From the NCBI GenBank assembly GCA_003024985.2, contig PXIH01S0000529.1: a stretch of DNA of 10,928 bases; one strand, written 5' to 3'. The first letter of the stretch is position 1; every line of letters begins with the position of its first letter. The stretch comes from Euperipatoides rowelli (lineage: Eukaryota > Onychophora > Udeonychophora > Euonychophora > Peripatopsidae). Both the position numbers and the translations under genes were made by a program. Under the pieces are notes generated by a model that worked only from the letters and a program-made list of their open reading frames with translations, did not search any database and was not told the DNA's origin. Shown piece by piece: positions 1 to 7,167 of this stretch.

Positions 1-13
1 AAAAAGAAAAGAA

Positions 14-224
14 AAAAGATCAGATAGTTTGCAGCAATTGGTATTATTTTTAGTAAAAAATCTTTGTTGGAATCTATCGTTATTTTCAAAGTATCAGCAA
101 CCAGGAGGAGTGTGCAGGCACTAATAAATTAAAAGATTGGACAGTTTGCAGCAATTGGTATTATTTTTAGTAAAAAGCCTTTGTTGGAATCTCTCGTTAT
201 TTTCAAAGCAACCAGGAGTGCAGG
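14..224. repeat. Two-copy tandem repeat, 117-bp period
   Basis: Copy 1 lies at about 14-119 and copy 2 at about 131-224. They share the core GTTTGCAGCAATTGG (27 and 144), then ATTTTTAGTAAAAA, TTTGTTGGAATCT and a CAACCAGGAG tail. Copy 2 lacks two short stretches near its end (around TATCAG and GAGTGT). Both copies are preceded by A/G-rich sequence, and a similar A/G-rich stretch follows copy 2 at 222-250, so the array may once have been longer or may start left of the window. No coding potential is visible. The family is not recognised. Confidence 0.85.
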
Positions 225-244
225 AAGAAAAGAAAAAAAAAATA

Positions 245-612
245 CAAGATCTAAAGTTTTTAGTAGACAGCATCAGCTTAATTACTGTACATTATTTTAG
301 CTTTTAATTTGATTATTTCTAGTTTGCCTAATAGAGAATATTTTATTTTTACTTTATTTAAAAACTTTTATTTTTTAAAAATGGAAAACTTAAAATAGTT
401 TATTTTAATTTGACTAGCCTACATTTTTATGATGTGGATTTCAAATAATGTTACTAAGTGTATAACAATAAAATTGTTGATAAGATGTCTATGTAGGCTA
501 TTCTTTTTTTCCCTTCCTTTTATTATGAATAAAGTTTTTTTTTAAAAAAAAAATCCATTTTCAAATAAGCTGTTTTTTTTTTTTAAAATAATCTATTAAA
601 TTAATTGAATCA
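245..612. other. AT-rich stretch with no recognisable gene
   Basis: This stretch is A/T-rich with several homopolymer runs. An AATAAA hexamer at 528-533 is followed by a T-run and an A-run, but no transcript feeding it can be seen, and such hexamers are expected by chance at this composition. No repeat structure or open frame worth naming was found. Confidence 0.6.
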
Positions 613-1101
613 GTAAATAACAGGGTAGGCAAAAAAAAACGTTTTTTTTTTTAAAAAAAAAACGTTTTTTTTGGTTTAAAACATTTTTTTTTGTTTAAAC
701 CAGCTTTTTTTTCCATTAATGTTTTAATGAAAGAATTAAATCCTTCTTATTATATATGTCAATTCCATGAAAATCTGGACATTAATTGAAAAAAAAAAAA
801 TTTTTTTTATAATGTAAAGTCTAAAATTACATTTATAGATTCTTAAAAGCTTCAAATTAATTAAATTTTCATGTTTGGACATTTTGATTGGCGATACTGG
901 TTATCAGCAGCCATCTTGTTCCTGTAATAGAATTGGAAATAGTAAAAATATACTATAGTAAGACCTTTTAAAATGTGATTAATAAAAAAAATCAGTTCTT
1001 TTTTTTTTTAAAAAAACAATTGTTTTTTTTTTAAAAAAACCAATTGGTTTATACTGTGGTTTAAACCAAGGTTGTTTAAACCAACCAACCCTGGTAAATA
1101 A
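613..1101. mobile_element. hAT-type non-autonomous transposon with 8-bp TSD
   Basis: The element is 621-1093 (473 bp). It is flanked by a perfect 8-bp direct repeat GTAAATAA at 613-620 and 1094-1101. Its left end reads CAGGGTAGGC and its right end, on the reverse strand, reads CAGGGTTGGT, giving terminal inverted repeats. Eight-bp target duplications with CAG-type termini are the established hallmark of the hAT superfamily. The arms are built from A/T tracts and GTTTAAAC palindromes: AAAAACGTTTTT units at 631-670, TTTAAAAC and GTTTAAAC at 675-700, then AACAATTGTT, CCAATTGG and GGTTTAAACC at 1015-1082. The interior (720-985) is AT-rich and has no transposase frame, so the element would depend on a transposase made elsewhere. 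Confidence 0.82.
787..808. repeat. A-run/T-run inverted tract inside the hAT element
   Basis: A run of A residues passes directly into a run of eight T residues. It can fold on itself and repeats the A/T-tract theme of the element's arms. Slippage could account for it. Confidence 0.5.
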
Positions 1102-1280
1102 TATCAAAACAATTAATGAAATACAAAGTTTTCAAACTAAATCAATTGGGATAAAAACAACAGTGTGTCTACTCTACTTAGAAAACCTAAGATATGATTG
1201 GTTCAATGGTTAACAAGACGAGAGCAAACNGATAAGTCTGCGTAAAAGTTGGATTTTTTCAATAATTACGGACCACAATT
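1102..1280. other. Spacer with a degenerate satellite half-monomer and an N
   Basis: Most of this is unremarkable AT-rich sequence with a small CTTAG/CTAAG hairpin at 1177-1191. From about 1225 the sequence AAACnGATAAG followed by GCGTAAAAG matches the end of the last satellite monomer (AAACGGATAAG then GCGTAGAAA at about 2033-2055). It therefore looks like a decayed monomer fragment. By that comparison the N at 1230 is probably a G, an ambiguous base rather than a gap. Confidence 0.5.
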
Positions 1281-2060
1281 GATGGCTATCCATCTTTTAA
1301 TAGCGCATGACTGGCTTCCCCAATGCACATATTTTATGTAAAGCTACCCGTATTTACGCAATGAACGAGCATTGCGTAGAAGTATAAATGAGAATTAAAT
1401 GAGACTTTACTGATGACGAAGGATGGCTAAATCTGTCTTTTAATAACGCATGTCTAGCTGCCCCAAAGACCATGATTTTACGCCTAAGTTACCCGTCTTT
1501 AGGCATGAATGAGTATTGCATAGAAGTATAAATGAGCCTTTACAGACGACAACGGATGGCTATCCATCTTTTAATAGCGCATGACTGGCTTCCCCAATGC
1601 ACATATTTTATGTGAAGCTACCCGTATTTACGCAATGGACGAGCATTGTGTAAAAGTATAAATGAGACTTTTAGTAGGATGGCTATCCATCTTTTAATAG
1701 CGCATGACTGGCTTCCCCAATGCACATATTTTATGTAAAGCTACCCGTATATATGCAATGGACGAGCATTGCGTAGAAGTATAAATGAGAATTTAAATGA
1801 GACTTTACTGACGACAAAGGATGGCTAAACCCGTCTTTTAATAACGCATGTATAGCTGCCCCAGAGAGCATGATTTTACGCCTAAGCTACCCATTTTTAG
1901 GTATGAATGAGTATTGCATAGAAGTATAAATGAACCTTTACAGACGACAACGGATGGCTATCCATCTTTTAATAGTGCATGTATGGCTGCCAAATTGTGC
2001 ATGATTATACGCAAGGCTATCTGTCTTTGTGAAACGGATAAGTATGGCGTAGAAAATATA
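1281..2060 (+). repeat. Satellite array with three-monomer higher-order unit
   Basis: Six monomers start with GATGGCTA at 1281, 1422, 1555, 1678, 1820 and 1953, spaced 141, 133, 123, 142 and 133 bp. Monomers 1 and 4 are nearly identical (about seven differences by eye), and so are 2 and 5 (about ten). The order is therefore A-B-C, A-B-C', a 397-bp higher-order unit copied once. Monomer 6 is much diverged and marks the decayed edge. A and C monomers open with a GATGG-CTAT-CCATC hairpin that is lost in B. Each monomer looks like an old dimer: CTTTTAATAGCGCATGA in the first half resembles TATTTACGCAATGA in the second. A 95-codon open frame overlapping the end reads through the repeat and is not considered a gene. 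Confidence 0.9.
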
Positions 2061-2253
2061 ATTGGCATTCATCTATTTTATGCATTCATTCACCTTTTAA
2101 TCAATGTTACACTATTTTTGCTTTTAAAGAGGGATAAATTGCCTCACCCCCACCAACTCCCAACACTCATTAGCAATAGAAATAAAAATGTATCCCATTA
2201 ATAAACTTTAAAATAATTAGAATTGAACAAATATTCAATTAGATTGTTTGACT
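2061..2253. other. Intervening sequence, nothing recognised
   Basis: This is AT-rich sequence between the satellite edge and the poly-C insert. No repeat, hairpin or coding signal was recognised. Confidence 0.5.
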
Positions 2254-2371
2254 CTACTTTAATAAATCCTCAGGGACGACACCGGAGGGGGTGGGGATGA
2301 GGGGCTATAGCTCCCTAAAATTTTCTTAGCCCCCCCTATCAGCCCCCCCCCCCCCCCTACTTTAATAAATC
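2254..2371 (+). mobile_element. 88-bp poly-C-ended insertion flanked by 15-bp direct repeats
   Basis: A perfect 15-bp direct repeat CTACTTTAATAAATC occurs at 2254-2268 and 2357-2371, bracketing 88 bp (2269-2356). The insert begins CTCAGGGACGACACCGGAGG, is G-rich in its first half, has a near-palindrome around AGGGGCTATAGCTCCCT, and ends in a C-run (2343-2357, the last C also counted in the repeat). A 15-bp target duplication is typical of LINE-driven retroposition and does not fit the 8-bp duplication of hAT elements, although the CAGGG start resembles hAT termini. A related start (CAGGGCCGTAGCCAGG) recurs at 10788. No coding capacity is present. Confidence 0.75.
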
Positions 2372-2429
2372 ATACATCTTAAAACCGCCCATTTCCAGGT
2401 TTCAAGTTACTACTGGACCGACGTAAATA

Positions 2430-2741
2430 ATCTAAATCAGAAGTACCTAAAAACTGGAAGGCCTAACTCCTATTTTACCACATTTTTTAACATCTGTGCA
2501 TCTATTTTCATCATTACGGAATGGCTGACGGGAGTTGTGTCAAAATGATCGAAATTGATCAAAAATGATTATTTCACCTCTAGATTATCCATAGTGTTGG
2601 GGCATAGTGGATTTCACACGTAGTTGGAGTTAGGGTTCAGGGTAACGGTAAGGTTAACACTGTAAATAAAATAATTAAGGCGGATAGCCATCTTTATCAT
2701 GTGACTTAGGCCTTCCAGTTTCTAGGAAGTCGTATCTAAAT
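2430..2741 (+). mobile_element. Inverted-repeat element (MITE), copy 1
   Basis: A left arm ending AAACTGGAAGGCCTAA (to 2466) is the reverse complement of a right arm starting TTAGGCCTTCCAGTTT (from 2706). The outer parts of both arms also match, with scattered differences. ATCTAAAT is duplicated at 2430-2437 and 2734-2741, which would leave a 296-bp element (2438-2733) starting CAGAAGTACC. That is compatible with a hAT-like MITE with an 8-bp target duplication. The duplication lies within a longer imperfect match, so these limits are provisional. The interior (about 2541-2675) is shared with the element at 5970-6268. There is no transposase frame. Confidence 0.78.
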
Positions 2742-2752
2742 TATTTATTTAC

Positions 2753-3320
2753 TCAAGAAAATATTCTCACAGATAAAAAAAAAAATAATAATGTTTTTAA
2801 AAGAAAATAATAAAATTTCAAATTTGCCCAAACTGCAAATAATTTCTTAAATGCTTGTGATAAAAACTAGATTATTAAATTACTTTGAACTAGACTTGGT
2901 CGACTTTGGAAATTAAAAAAAAAAAAAATACTAAAGCGTTTAAAATAAAAAAAAAAATCGTCAAAAGAAAGCTTTTGTTAATAAACAATTAATAATGTGC
3001 CAAATGCCGATACAAATTGATCAAGTAAGTTTAAATTTCTCTAGAGCATGACTTGCTGGACAAACAATCTTTTGCTAAATTTTTCTTAATTAAAAAAAAG
3101 AATCTAAACATAAGGAATTTTCAAATTTCCTCAAGGATAACAATTGAAATTTGCTTATACCCCAGGGTTATTCATTTCCTATTTTCACAATCAATTTTAT
3201 TTTGATTGATTACAAATGTTTCTAGGGTAGGAAAATGTTTGATCATTCTTTTTTAATAATAAAAAAGTGGAAATTTTCTGAGCAAATAGTTGTCAATAAT
3301 ATAACACTTTGAATTTATCT
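2753..3320. other. AT-rich stretch without genes
   Basis: Several A-runs (about 2776-2787, 2916-2929, 2948-2959) and a small hairpin near 3190-3211 (AATCAA/TTGATT) are present. No open frame, splice context or transposon terminus was recognised. Confidence 0.55.
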
Positions 3321-3345
3321 TATATATATATATATATATATATAT
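3321..3345. repeat. (TA)12 microsatellite
   Basis: An uninterrupted TA dinucleotide run, likely length-polymorphic. Confidence 0.95.
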
Positions 3346-4440
3346 GTCGTATATTTTTGGTGAGGTGGTGTCAACATAAAAATGTTATGTAAAATTCAGC
3401 CAAGCTCATGTATACAAGTGTAAAACTCTAGAACAACCCACCCTCTCTACTCAGAGCCTACATATAATGAACAGTGACTAAACAGGAAAACCCCAATACT
3501 TATTTGAAATCAAGAAAAGTATCAGCTAACCAGCTGTCAGAAAAGCAAGACACTCGCCGAGCTAACACCACCAACTCTCGTTTTTGCGCTCAGATAAGCT
3601 ATATTTTTGCATCTGAAATCAACCCACATCCTATACTGCTAAATAAGCAAATAAAAGTGAAATAATAATAGTTGACCCCTAAGCTATGTTCACATATAAA
3701 TATATAAACTTACAAAATACTGTGTTTGGTGGAACAAAGATATAGTATAAGAGACTCTTGACTCTCTGTAATGAAAAAGTTACTGTACATAGACAAGTTG
3801 GGGCTGTGTGGAGTATGTTACATGATTATAGGTGTAAAGACAAACAACAGAGTTAAGGATTGTGCTACCATTGAAATGAAAAAAAAATGGCATTACTATG
3901 TCAAGATGTTAGGGAAGCGTCAAAATAACCAAACGTCTCACATAGGCTAAACGGATGAGGAATATGATGACGAACCCAGATGTTTAACTAAACTGAAAAT
4001 GTAATGACATTTAGAGGTTGATTTAAAAGAAAGAAAAATGCATAAATTAAAAGAGGTTGACTCAGACAGTGTGGTAGTTTTAAGTATTCATTATTGAAGA
4101 GTCATTTATTAAACATATAAATGTCATTTCTTATTTTATAGAATTGTAAGTTTGCAAAATTATTCAGAACTATATTGTTGAACATTGGTTAATTTATCAA
4201 CGTTTATATTAATTTGATTGTACATTGCTCATGAAATTGCAAAAAATTATTTTAGGAATGAAAATTTATTATTCCTTACATGAAAAGGGTAGGCTAATCC
4301 CTAAAATATATAAAAAACAAATTGATCATAAAGAAAAATCCTATCTAGTCATAAATAAAAATCATGCAGAAATATTTATACCCCTGACTAACATATATGA
4401 AGTAAAATAATTTAGTTTAAATAATATTAAAAAATAAATG
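3346..4440. other. Unassigned interval with a GC-richer pocket
   Basis: The segment 3420-3650 is visibly richer in G and C than its surroundings and holds a 63-codon open frame (3474-3665, plus, GTG start). I do not recognise it and it shows no domain motif. A 61-codon open frame at 4225-4410 with a TTG start is lysine- and isoleucine-rich, as AT-rich DNA yields by chance. AGAGGTTGA occurs near 4012 and again near 4052, in a short imperfect repeat. No transposon ends were seen. Confidence 0.45.
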
Positions 4441-4620
4441 TAGTGCTAATGTTGGCGGATAGCAAAATAGAATACCACCAACAATAATTTCTAACAATGT
4501 TTCAAACAGATTTAATTTTTCCATCATAAGATTTAAAGTGACAAAAGAGATTAAGTTATAGAAGGTCGAAATTGGGTTAACCGCTTTCTCTAAGTTTAAG
4601 GCAGCTAAACTTATTGTAAC

Positions 4621-4715
4621 TTGCTGTCGCATGTTGTCTAAAAAATATGTTTTTAAGAAAATATGGAATAAGCATTGAATTCATTACTATCTGAAAATAA
4701 GCAAGAATTTAAAAA
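4621..4715 (+). repeat. Tandem duplication, copy 1 (uninterrupted)
   Basis: The block running from TTGCTGTCGCATGTTG through GTCTAAAAA, AAGAAAATATGGAATAAG, TTCATTA and CTATCTGAAAATAAGCAAG is intact here. The same series recurs at about 4848-4907 and resumes at 5209-5240, offset by 224 bp plus an insertion. This copy preserves the empty site for the element at about 4911-5215. Confidence 0.8.
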
Positions 4716-4847
4716 AATAAATAATTTTTAGACTTTAACACAATTTAAAATTAAGTTTAAGTAAGTGCTATGCATGAAGAAAAGAAAAAAATATATGTTC
4801 GATGTTGCCATTTATTTAGATGTATCTAAGTAACTTATTACAATCTA

Positions 4848-5285
4848 TTGTTGTATGTTGTCTAAAAATATCTTTAAAGAAAATATGGAATAAGATCGAG
4901 TTCATTAGAATATACAGTAAAAACCCCTCTAATCCGAATTAATCTGGACCAAGCTCTGTTTGGACTGTCAAGTTGTTCGGATTGTACAGTATTTCTATAT
5001 AATCCATTAAATTATTTTTTTAATTATCTAATAAGCTGCAGGACAATGATAGGTCTGAAATCTAGATACTAGAATACTAGCATCTGTATCGCAGACTTAC
5101 CATTTTTCGGTAGCCGATCAGACGATTTAAAATTTTTTTTTTTTTTTAATTTTATGTTTGGACTGGGCAGACTTTTAGACTAGAAATGTTCAAACTGGGT
5201 GGGGGGGTTACTATATCTGAAAATAAGCAAGAATTTAAAAAAAGGAAGTTAAATCAAGAACAATGTGCATTTATTTATAAGTATC
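4848..5285 (+). repeat. Tandem duplication, copy 2 (split by an insertion)
   Basis: The left half (4848-4907) ends at TTCATTA and the right half resumes at TTACTATATCTGAAAATAAGC from 5208. Beyond it, CATTTATTTATAAGTATCAAG near 5268-5288 resembles CATTTATTTAGATGTATCTAAG near 4810-4831. The duplicated unit may therefore have included that sequence, with later loss. Confidence 0.75.
4911..5215. mobile_element. pogo/Tigger-like non-autonomous element
   Basis: The left end reads TATACAGTAAAAACCCCTCT and then AATCCGAATTAATCTGGACC. The right end, on the reverse strand, reads TATAGTAACCCCCCCACCC. CAGTAAAACCYC followed by AATCCG is the style of terminus known for pogo/Tigger elements of the Tc1/mariner superfamily, which insert at TA. 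A diverged internal copy of the terminus (TACAGTA then ATAATCC) lies at 4985-5004, and TGTTTGGACTG occurs twice (about 4948 and 5155). The roughly 305-bp interior has no transposase frame. Exact limits are ambiguous because TTA and TATA occur at both junctions. Confidence 0.65.
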
Positions 5286-5559
5286 AAGAAAAAAATTTCA
5301 ACCCCTTCCCCTATCAATTGTTTATAACACTAATGGGCATTATTTAAAATATCATTCGTTGAATCACACAAATAAAAGAACATTAAAATTTTGACATAAA
5401 AGAAAAATATACGAATATAAGTTAGATGGTTGCCGATCTCAAAAAAAAAAATAAACATGCGATAATAAAAAATTAAAGCTTTTAAAAGGAGAAAAACAAA
5501 AACGAAGCACCATGAATAGCACAATAATTAGATTTAAAAAAAAAAATTAAGAAAAAAAA
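5286..5559. other. A-rich stretch, no gene
   Basis: A-run-rich sequence. Open frames on the minus strand here are phenylalanine-rich because they read the A-runs as TTT codons, so they are not treated as genes. Confidence 0.6.
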
Positions 5560-5843
5560 CTCCAAGGTGGAAAGATCCTTCTTGATAGTAATAATCCACT
5601 TTGAGCTGGGATTGACAGCAGCTATCACACCAAGCCCAAACAGGGTAAAAAGCCTATCAGGAATCAAATGAAAAATTGAACATCTTGGATTCAGGAAAAC
5701 TTCTAGTGCTTCACTTCATCATTGACTATGCTAAAAGCTAGGAAATCAGCTTTGTCATGTTGGTGGAGATCATCCTGTGTTTTTTTAACTTCAAGAATTT
5801 TGGTTATTATTTTATTACCAAAAATCTTATGAAAATAATACAG
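5560..5843 (-). pseudogene. Possible decayed coding fragment of unknown family
   Basis: Two adjacent minus-strand frames look coding-like and join through one frameshift near 5705-5715. The upstream frame (5843 to 5706, 46 codons after a stop) includes KKTQDDLHQHDKADFLAF and ends at a TAG. The downstream frame continues ALEVFLNPRCSIF, then RLFTLFGLGVIAAVNPSSKW and IITIKKDLSTLE, before running into an A-run translated as poly-F. Codon third positions are more mixed and the GC content is higher than in the flanks. I do not recognise the family: it could be a dead transposase piece, an exon remnant, or chance. There is no start codon, no clear splice acceptor and no intact frame across the whole fragment. 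Confidence 0.27.
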
Positions 5844-5912
5844 CTAGAAGCCGTTCTTATCTCAGTCTGATTCATTGTGACAAATATATGTTTTAGCATT
5901 TCTTTTTTCTAG

Positions 5913-6074
5913 AAGTATGGGAATCGGAATCCTTGTTTACTACATGAAGTGTATTGGCCAAATCTCGGAATAGGTCACAAGAGCCTAGTAGTCGAGGGAA
6001 TAGTAGAGTTTTTAATAATTGCGCATGTACAATCAGAATGGATAAAAGCGTTATTTTTTTATTTACAGTCCTAA
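5913..6074 (+). other. Exon-like open segment behind a strong acceptor
   Basis: GCATTTCTTTTTTCTAG, ending at 5912, is a good 3' splice-site match (pyrimidine tract plus AG). From 5913 a frame stays open for 53 codons, starting KYGNRNPCLLHEVYWPN and stopping at 6072-6074. A second frame also opens with ATG at 5917. Most of the segment lies inside the MITE that starts near 5970, so the open frame may be coincidental. There is no matching donor or upstream exon. Confidence 0.15.
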
Positions 6075-6268
6075 CCTTACCATAAGTTCGTAACCCTGAA
6101 TCCTAACTCAAACTAGGTATTAAACCCGCTATTCCCCAGCCCTATGATAATCTAGAGGTGAAATAATCCATTTTTGACCAATTTCGATAATTTTAACCAA
6201 TTAAAGGGCACAATTGTTAAAAACTTGACTAATTCCCTCGGTTACTAGGCTCCCCTCTATAGACCTAT
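5970..6268 (-). mobile_element. Inverted-repeat element (MITE), copy 2, reverse orientation
   Basis: The left arm GAGCCTAGTAGTCGAGGGAA (5981-6000) matches the reverse complement of the right arm, GAGCCTAGTAACCGAGGGAA (about 6233-6252). Matches extend inward to AGTTTTT and outward to AATAGGTC. Read on the minus strand, the core 6052-6197 follows the core of the element at 2541-2675: AATTATCGAAATTGGTCAAA, ATTATTTCACCTCTAGATTA, GAGTTAGGATTCAGGGTTAC, GTAAGGTTAGGACTGTAAAT. It carries an extra AACTTAT-type insertion that copy 1 lacks. The termini of the two copies are only loosely alike (CCTAGTAACCGAGGG versus CCTAGAAACTGGAAGG). No clear target duplication was found. Confidence 0.78.
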
Positions 6269-6269
6269 T

Positions 6270-7160
6270 ATGAAATTCGTTCTCAAAGCTTTCAAAAGGT
6301 TAAATTTTAATTTGTGGATATAACACAATAAAACTTTCTTTTAAGTCATGTGACAAATTTAAGGAATAACCCATAAATTAATTTTAACACATTTTAATCC
6401 AATCATTTTGTCTATTTTACAAGTTTGGGATAGCCAATAGAATTTTAGAAAAGGTAGTTAAAATCCTCAGCCAATAAATTCGACTTTTTAGGCAATTTCT
6501 GAGAATTTTGTTCAAGTGATCTGGAAGGGTGAACCATACTCGGTGAGGCGTAAATGGACGAAATAGCAAGATGATGAAAAAGATGATCAAATAAAATTCT
6601 ACTCTCCTGTGTAGAGATAACTAATGAAATCTTAATTTATGTAGGATCAGGAAACATTTTCAAGACTCATTGTCGCCAAGAAGTATTAAAGAAAGTAATG
6701 GCCTCCAAATACGATTTTCAAAAAAAGAATTAAACTTCTTGAATTTAAAAATTGTATATTAAAACGTAATAAAAAATAAATTGAGAGATTTTTGACGAAT
6801 ATAAATAAAAAAATAAAAATTACAATAGAACTGAGATGGCAAGATATCAAAAACATAATACTGGTAATAAAATACATACATAAATATACAATATAAAAGT
6901 ATTAGATAAGCAAAATTGGGTATCCAGCTTTTGTCTCTAAACATATGAGTGTTAACCCAAAGATTTGTGTTTGGGAAGGTTAGTAAAAAAAAATTGTTTA
7001 AAATTTTAAATAATTGGAATTTTTGATTATACAATACTAAGTCTAATTATAAATTGTTTGTTCATAATCTCATTATTGTTATTCGTATGTTTTATTATAG
7101 TTTTTTTGTCCCGATGATTAACTTTTGTATTGTTGTGAAAGACTTCATGTTGTCTTGACT
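6270..7160. other. AT-rich interval, mostly featureless
   Basis: Apart from the exon-like segment at 6492-6566, this is AT-rich sequence with no repeats or transposon termini. Minus-strand open frames at 6686-7034 are dominated by F, I, L and Y from T-rich reverse-strand codons, so they are rejected as genes. Confidence 0.5.
6492..6566 (+). other. Exon-like 24-codon segment
   Basis: After CGACTTTTTAG, a plausible acceptor ending at 6491, the frame reads AISENFVQVIWKGEPYSV and then RRKWTK before TAG at 6564-6566. The amino-acid mix is less AT-driven than in other frames here. A possible donor, CGGTGAGG, lies at 6541-6548, so a shorter internal exon is also possible. No family is recognised and no partner exons were identified. 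Confidence 0.15.
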
Positions 7161-7167
7161 TTTAAAT

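Noticed and set aside
528-533. Polyadenylation signal AATAAA
   Set aside because: Common by chance at this composition and no upstream coding exon is visible.
1914-2201. 95-codon plus-strand open frame
   Set aside because: Its first part reads through satellite monomers with an ATT-type start and the rest is AT-rich; it has no domain or conservation signal.
2253-2371. CRISPR-like or other spaced-repeat interpretation of the 15-bp repeat pair
   Set aside because: Only two copies, and the bracketed segment is a low-complexity insert; a target-site duplication explains it fully.
3474-3665. 63-codon plus-strand open frame
   Set aside because: GTG start with no recognisable motif; the local composition is slightly coding-like but there is no other support.
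4225-4410. 61-codon plus-strand open frame
   Set aside because: TTG start and lysine/isoleucine-rich, as expected by chance in AT-rich DNA.
4417-4632. 71-codon minus-strand open frame with hydrophobic stretch
   Set aside because: Its ATG falls inside the duplicated repeat, and the duplicate copy has no such frame. It could encode a membrane-like peptide, but nothing beyond length supports it.
5330-5524. 64-codon minus-strand open frame
   Set aside because: Phenylalanine-rich translation of A-runs.
6686-7034. Two overlapping minus-strand frames
   Set aside because: F/I/L/Y-rich products of T-rich codons; two overlapping frames of equal quality argue for chance.
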